64,000 bases of DNA from Chaenocephalus aceratus (lineage: Eukaryota > Chordata > Actinopteri > Perciformes > Channichthyidae), in NCBI GenBank assembly GCA_023974075.1, contig CM043803.1, positions 5,181,495 through 5,245,494 of the forward strand. The letters run 5' to 3'. A program made the position numbers and the translations under genes. The notes under the pieces are model-generated. The model was not told where the DNA came from and ran no database searches. It saw only the letters and a list, made by a program, of their open reading frames with translations. The number at the start of each line of letters is the position of its first letter. The stretch's first letter is position 1. Shown one piece after another: positions 61,122-64,000 of this stretch.

Positions 61122-62071
61122 GTAAGTCTTTTCAACTCTCTCAGGGTTTACTCCCTCATTTTTCCTTTGTTGCATCTCCGTCTTTTACCTCTCCTTCACC
61201 TCAAATGACTTTTGGTTCCTGTGCAGTTTTCCTGTTTGGCATGGCTTATTCACTTGTAGCCTAAAGTCTTAATTCAAGAACCTCTCTTTGAATTAGTGAT
61301 GGTTTGTCTTCCCCTAGCGTTCACAGGGTGGTACTTCAGTTGTGTCCCTGGGTTTCCTCACAGTTAGCCTCCCTGTGCATGCACTTCTCTAGCTAGTACT
61401 GCCACAAGGTGGTCGTTAGGCACCAGGCGCTGTGTATGTGCTATAGTAATGATTTGATCCTGGTATTGACAGATATAGAGTGATATCAGAGAGTAAATGT
61501 CAAAACGATTGATTTTTTACAAACTGTACATCATTTTAGTTATAGATTTGAAGAAGATCTATGCCCAGAGTATGTTTTGTTGGTTTTATTTAAAGGAATA
61601 CTCCGCAGAAAATCCTATCTTTTTAGCATGAAATACCCTGTACTTGTAGACTTGAAGGTGGCTCTTTAAAAGTTGTATGGCATGCGTCTTTGTGGAAGAT
61701 GACATCATGCACTCAGCGTGGATTTAGCAGTCGTACCACTACAATCTATATATTCAGTGTGTATATTTACAGATGTATTGGTGTAATGAGAACACAGCTG
61801 GTCTGCATTGCTGGATTTCTTTGTATCTTCATTGAATCCAAGTTGACTACAACTACTAAGCTTTAATCTTAACAGGACCACCTTTCAACCCTACACATGG
61901 TGAACAATTGATAATCAATAGAATGATTTTCTGTGGACTCCTTTAAACCTCCATGGCATTTCCCTTCGTCTTAGCCGGAGATTAACCTCAGCCTATAACG
62001 GTGTGAAATCTACCATGAGCTCACTGAATCAGCTTGTAACATCCTCCATGTGTTCACTTTTCCCTCCACAG

Positions 62072-62152
62072 TACTCCCCGAGTATGCGGGCCACCTATCT
62101 GTCCATGACCGAGGAACAGATAAGACACTTTGGGAACGACTTCCAAGCATAG
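62072..62152 (+). CDS. ttyh2: Ttyh2 exon 14: C-terminus and stop
   Basis: Residues 466-491 read YSPSMRATYLSMTEEQIRHF then GNDFQA, followed by TAG at 62150-62152. Human TTYH2 ends YSPSMRATYLSVADEHLRHY then GNQFPA. The exon supplies the tyrosine of the PPxY motif. Confidence 0.97.
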   Translation, partial: YSPSMRATYLSMTEEQIRHFGNDFQA

Positions 62153-62574
62153 ACTCCTTTATCTGACGGACGAAGGAAACGGCATCACACATGCTCGACA
62201 GACAGAAAGTGTGTGTGGCTTCTCCACGCATTACAGGGGACAGTGTGTAACATCTCATTGTTCCAGGACTCCAGGCTTTGAAGTCTCAGGACAATGTAAC
62301 CATCGCGGTACTCTTCTCTGCGCTCATAAACGATTCATCGCACTTGCCCTCCCCAAGGCATATTTTGGGGAACTTGCTAAATATGTCTGACCCTGCTGCT
62401 GGACTTAACCTGCTCTTAATATGTTATGTTCTTCATCATCTATTAGTAAAGCATTGAGGGAACATGTGTCATTATGTACCAGGTAAAAAAAACAACTAAT
62501 CATGACTTTGATGAAATGGGGATAGAAGCGATGTTGAGGATTCACTTCTCATTGCAGTAAAGCAACCTGCTCAC

Positions 62575-62580
62575 AATAAA
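62575..62580 (+). terminator. ttyh2: proximal poly(A) signal
   Basis: An AATAAA about 425 nt after the stop codon, followed closely by an A-run. The downstream GT-rich element is weak, so use is uncertain. Confidence 0.5.
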
Positions 62581-63313
62581 GAAATACAAAAAAAAACTAT
62601 ATTTACACTACAAAACTTAGATTCAGGTCTCCAAAGAGAAAAAAATGTGAACATGACAGCTGATGTATTATTTTCTATGTATCATGCTTGATATTTGTGA
62701 AGCACAAACCCAGCACTGGCAGCACACAGCAGGAGGTATGTCGAGATATAATTTATTTACATTTACACACAGACACGTCTGCAATATGAAGCTTTATGTT
62801 TCAATATCTTCTGCAGGCGAGACTGCCTTGAAAACACGGCTTCTGTACATACGTTGTACAATAACAGAACGTTTTCTCATATCTAATGTGTTTTGTTTTG
62901 ATTTTGTTCAAACAACGTGCCAACTTTTATATATTTTTGCTAGCTTCGTGTGGCATTGTCACATAGGATCACTATTTTTTTGTACTTTCTAAAAGGGCCA
63001 TTCATTCATGTTCTCTACATACAGTATGTAATCCAGCTAATACAATAATGTTGTAGTTTCTGTCATAACTGTGCAGCTCTAACATGATAAATAAGAATAT
63101 TCAGGTAATTCTATTTCATTAATTCCAACCATCCAAACATCACATTTTTGATTTGACTAACCATGATTTTCCGTAGGGATTTAATACATGCAGTTTTGTT
63201 TAATATTATTTTGGTAAGTGTCATTTCTTCTAGCATGTTACATTGTACAGGCACTGACAATGGTGCTTAATTTTATGTGTGACCCCCCAACTACGGGGTC
63301 TAACTGTGAGTTG

Positions 63314-63319
63314 AATAAA
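63314..63319 (+). terminator. ttyh2: distal poly(A) signal
   Basis: An AATAAA with a GT-rich downstream element (TTGTGTCTTTACTTGTGTTC) about 20 nt later, the classical arrangement. It gives a 3'UTR of about 1.18 kb. Confidence 0.7.
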
Positions 63320-63335
63320 TCAGTTTTGAGTACAA

Positions 63336-64000
63336 CCTATTGTGTCTTTACTTGTGTTCGTGTCCTTTGGGTGCACTTTACCACAGGAAAGGCTTTAATC
63401 GAAACAAAAGGGCCCCTACATAATTATGGCTAAATGAAACTGTGGGCACAGCAATTCATTTTTGTATACTTCCAGTAGATGTCAGCATGGTCTCGCAAAA
63501 AGTGCTGCTTAGTAAAAGCTGAATTAACTCCAGTAGAAAAGGCTGTCGTGTTTAACTGCAATGAAGGCTATACAACAGGAGTGGAATGTTAAACAGCTAT
63601 AACATGTATTTGTAGTGGTGCTAGAACCATTAGGGTATTTTACATAAATTAGTTGTTAGATGACAAATTAGAAGTTAAGTCTTAAGTCAAAATCTTTAAA
63701 GTACAAGTAGCCTAGCAGCATCAAAGGTATTAGCACTCAATATGCAATATATCTCATTTCAGAAAGAAACATAACTATTGGTTTATATTTTGTTGTTCAT
63801 TTAAATTCTGGATTATACGTAGGCCTATAATCTAAACCTGTCAAGTAAATAAAGAGTAGTAAAAAAGAAAAGTATAAACATGCCAATGAAGATTTAGTGT
63901 AGGCATAGCATATCAATGAAGTCTAAACTAAAATATCTCAACATTGTAATTATGCAAAGTATTTGAGTATGTGTCGGCTGCTTAAATTAAACCACTAGTC
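63336..64000 (+). other. 3' flank, nothing recognised
   Basis: AT-rich flanking sequence. Another AATAAA near 63848 could serve a longer transcript. No further gene is seen on either strand. Confidence 0.6.

Larger units (their letters stand above)
59637..62071 (+). other. intron 13, containing a MITE and a candidate microexon
   Basis: Outside the MITE at 60297-60706 and the candidate microexon at 61095-61121 I recognise nothing. The final acceptor CTTTTCCCTCCACAG ends at 62071. Confidence 0.75.
62153..63335 (+). other. ttyh2: ttyh2 3' untranslated region
   Basis: This follows the stop codon and has no coding character. Two AATAAA signals lie in it, so at least two 3' ends are likely. The end is placed about 16-20 nt after the distal signal, before the T/GT-rich sequence starting TTGTGTCTTTACTTGTG. 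Confidence 0.7.

Overview
The window is nuclear DNA of a ray-finned fish, probably a percomorph teleost. The evidence is a vertebrate-type split gene with GT-AG introns and a teleost repeat set: L2-like LINEs, a DIRS retroelement, Tc1, hAT, piggyBac-like and Harbinger-like DNA elements, a tRNA-derived SINE, and long CA/TG and CTT microsatellites. There is no prokaryotic gene organisation.

One protein-coding gene spans almost the whole window on the + strand. It is a tweety-family member whose exons match vertebrate TTYH2 best. Thirteen coding exons are visible, from 9286 to the stop codon at 62150-62152. Their reading phases agree at every junction and together encode 491 residues. Human TTYH2 has about 534 residues, so the only missing part is the roughly 43-residue first coding exon. 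I did not find it and expect it upstream of position 1. The 3'UTR runs from 62153 to about 63335, with poly(A) signals at 62575 and 63314. A possible 27-nt in-frame microexon at 61095-61121 would disrupt the C-terminal PPxY motif.

Layout: 1-9285 is upstream or intron 1 sequence. It contains a nested stack at 4112-8970 in which a piggyBac-like MITE carries a Harbinger-like element and a Tc1 element, and the Tc1 carries a hAT that itself carries a second hAT. The intron at 9459-25043 holds an L2-like LINE on the minus strand, split by a 5.9-kb DIRS element at 12534-18481, then a polypyrimidine tract, degenerate minisatellite sequence and CA repeats. The intron at 25156-38609 holds a second composite repeat at 28924-34521 and a solo LTR at 38041-38484, 125 bp upstream of the next exon. 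The intron at 38831-45179 holds MITEs, a dimeric SINE, a perfect hairpin and an L2 fragment. The intron at 45276-50113 holds a second copy of the dimeric SINE. The intron at 50187-54331 holds a 202-bp TG tract and a hAT-like MITE. The 3' third (54332-62152) is exon-dense and carries one complete piggyBac-like MITE at 60297-60706.

All mobile-element coding regions seen are broken and look like fossils. The only function I can support is the membrane protein Ttyh2. The most interesting points are the candidate PPxY-disrupting microexon, the nested insertions with target duplications still readable at several layers, an ITR-like patch in frame inside the DIRS gag, and the solo LTR close to an exon.
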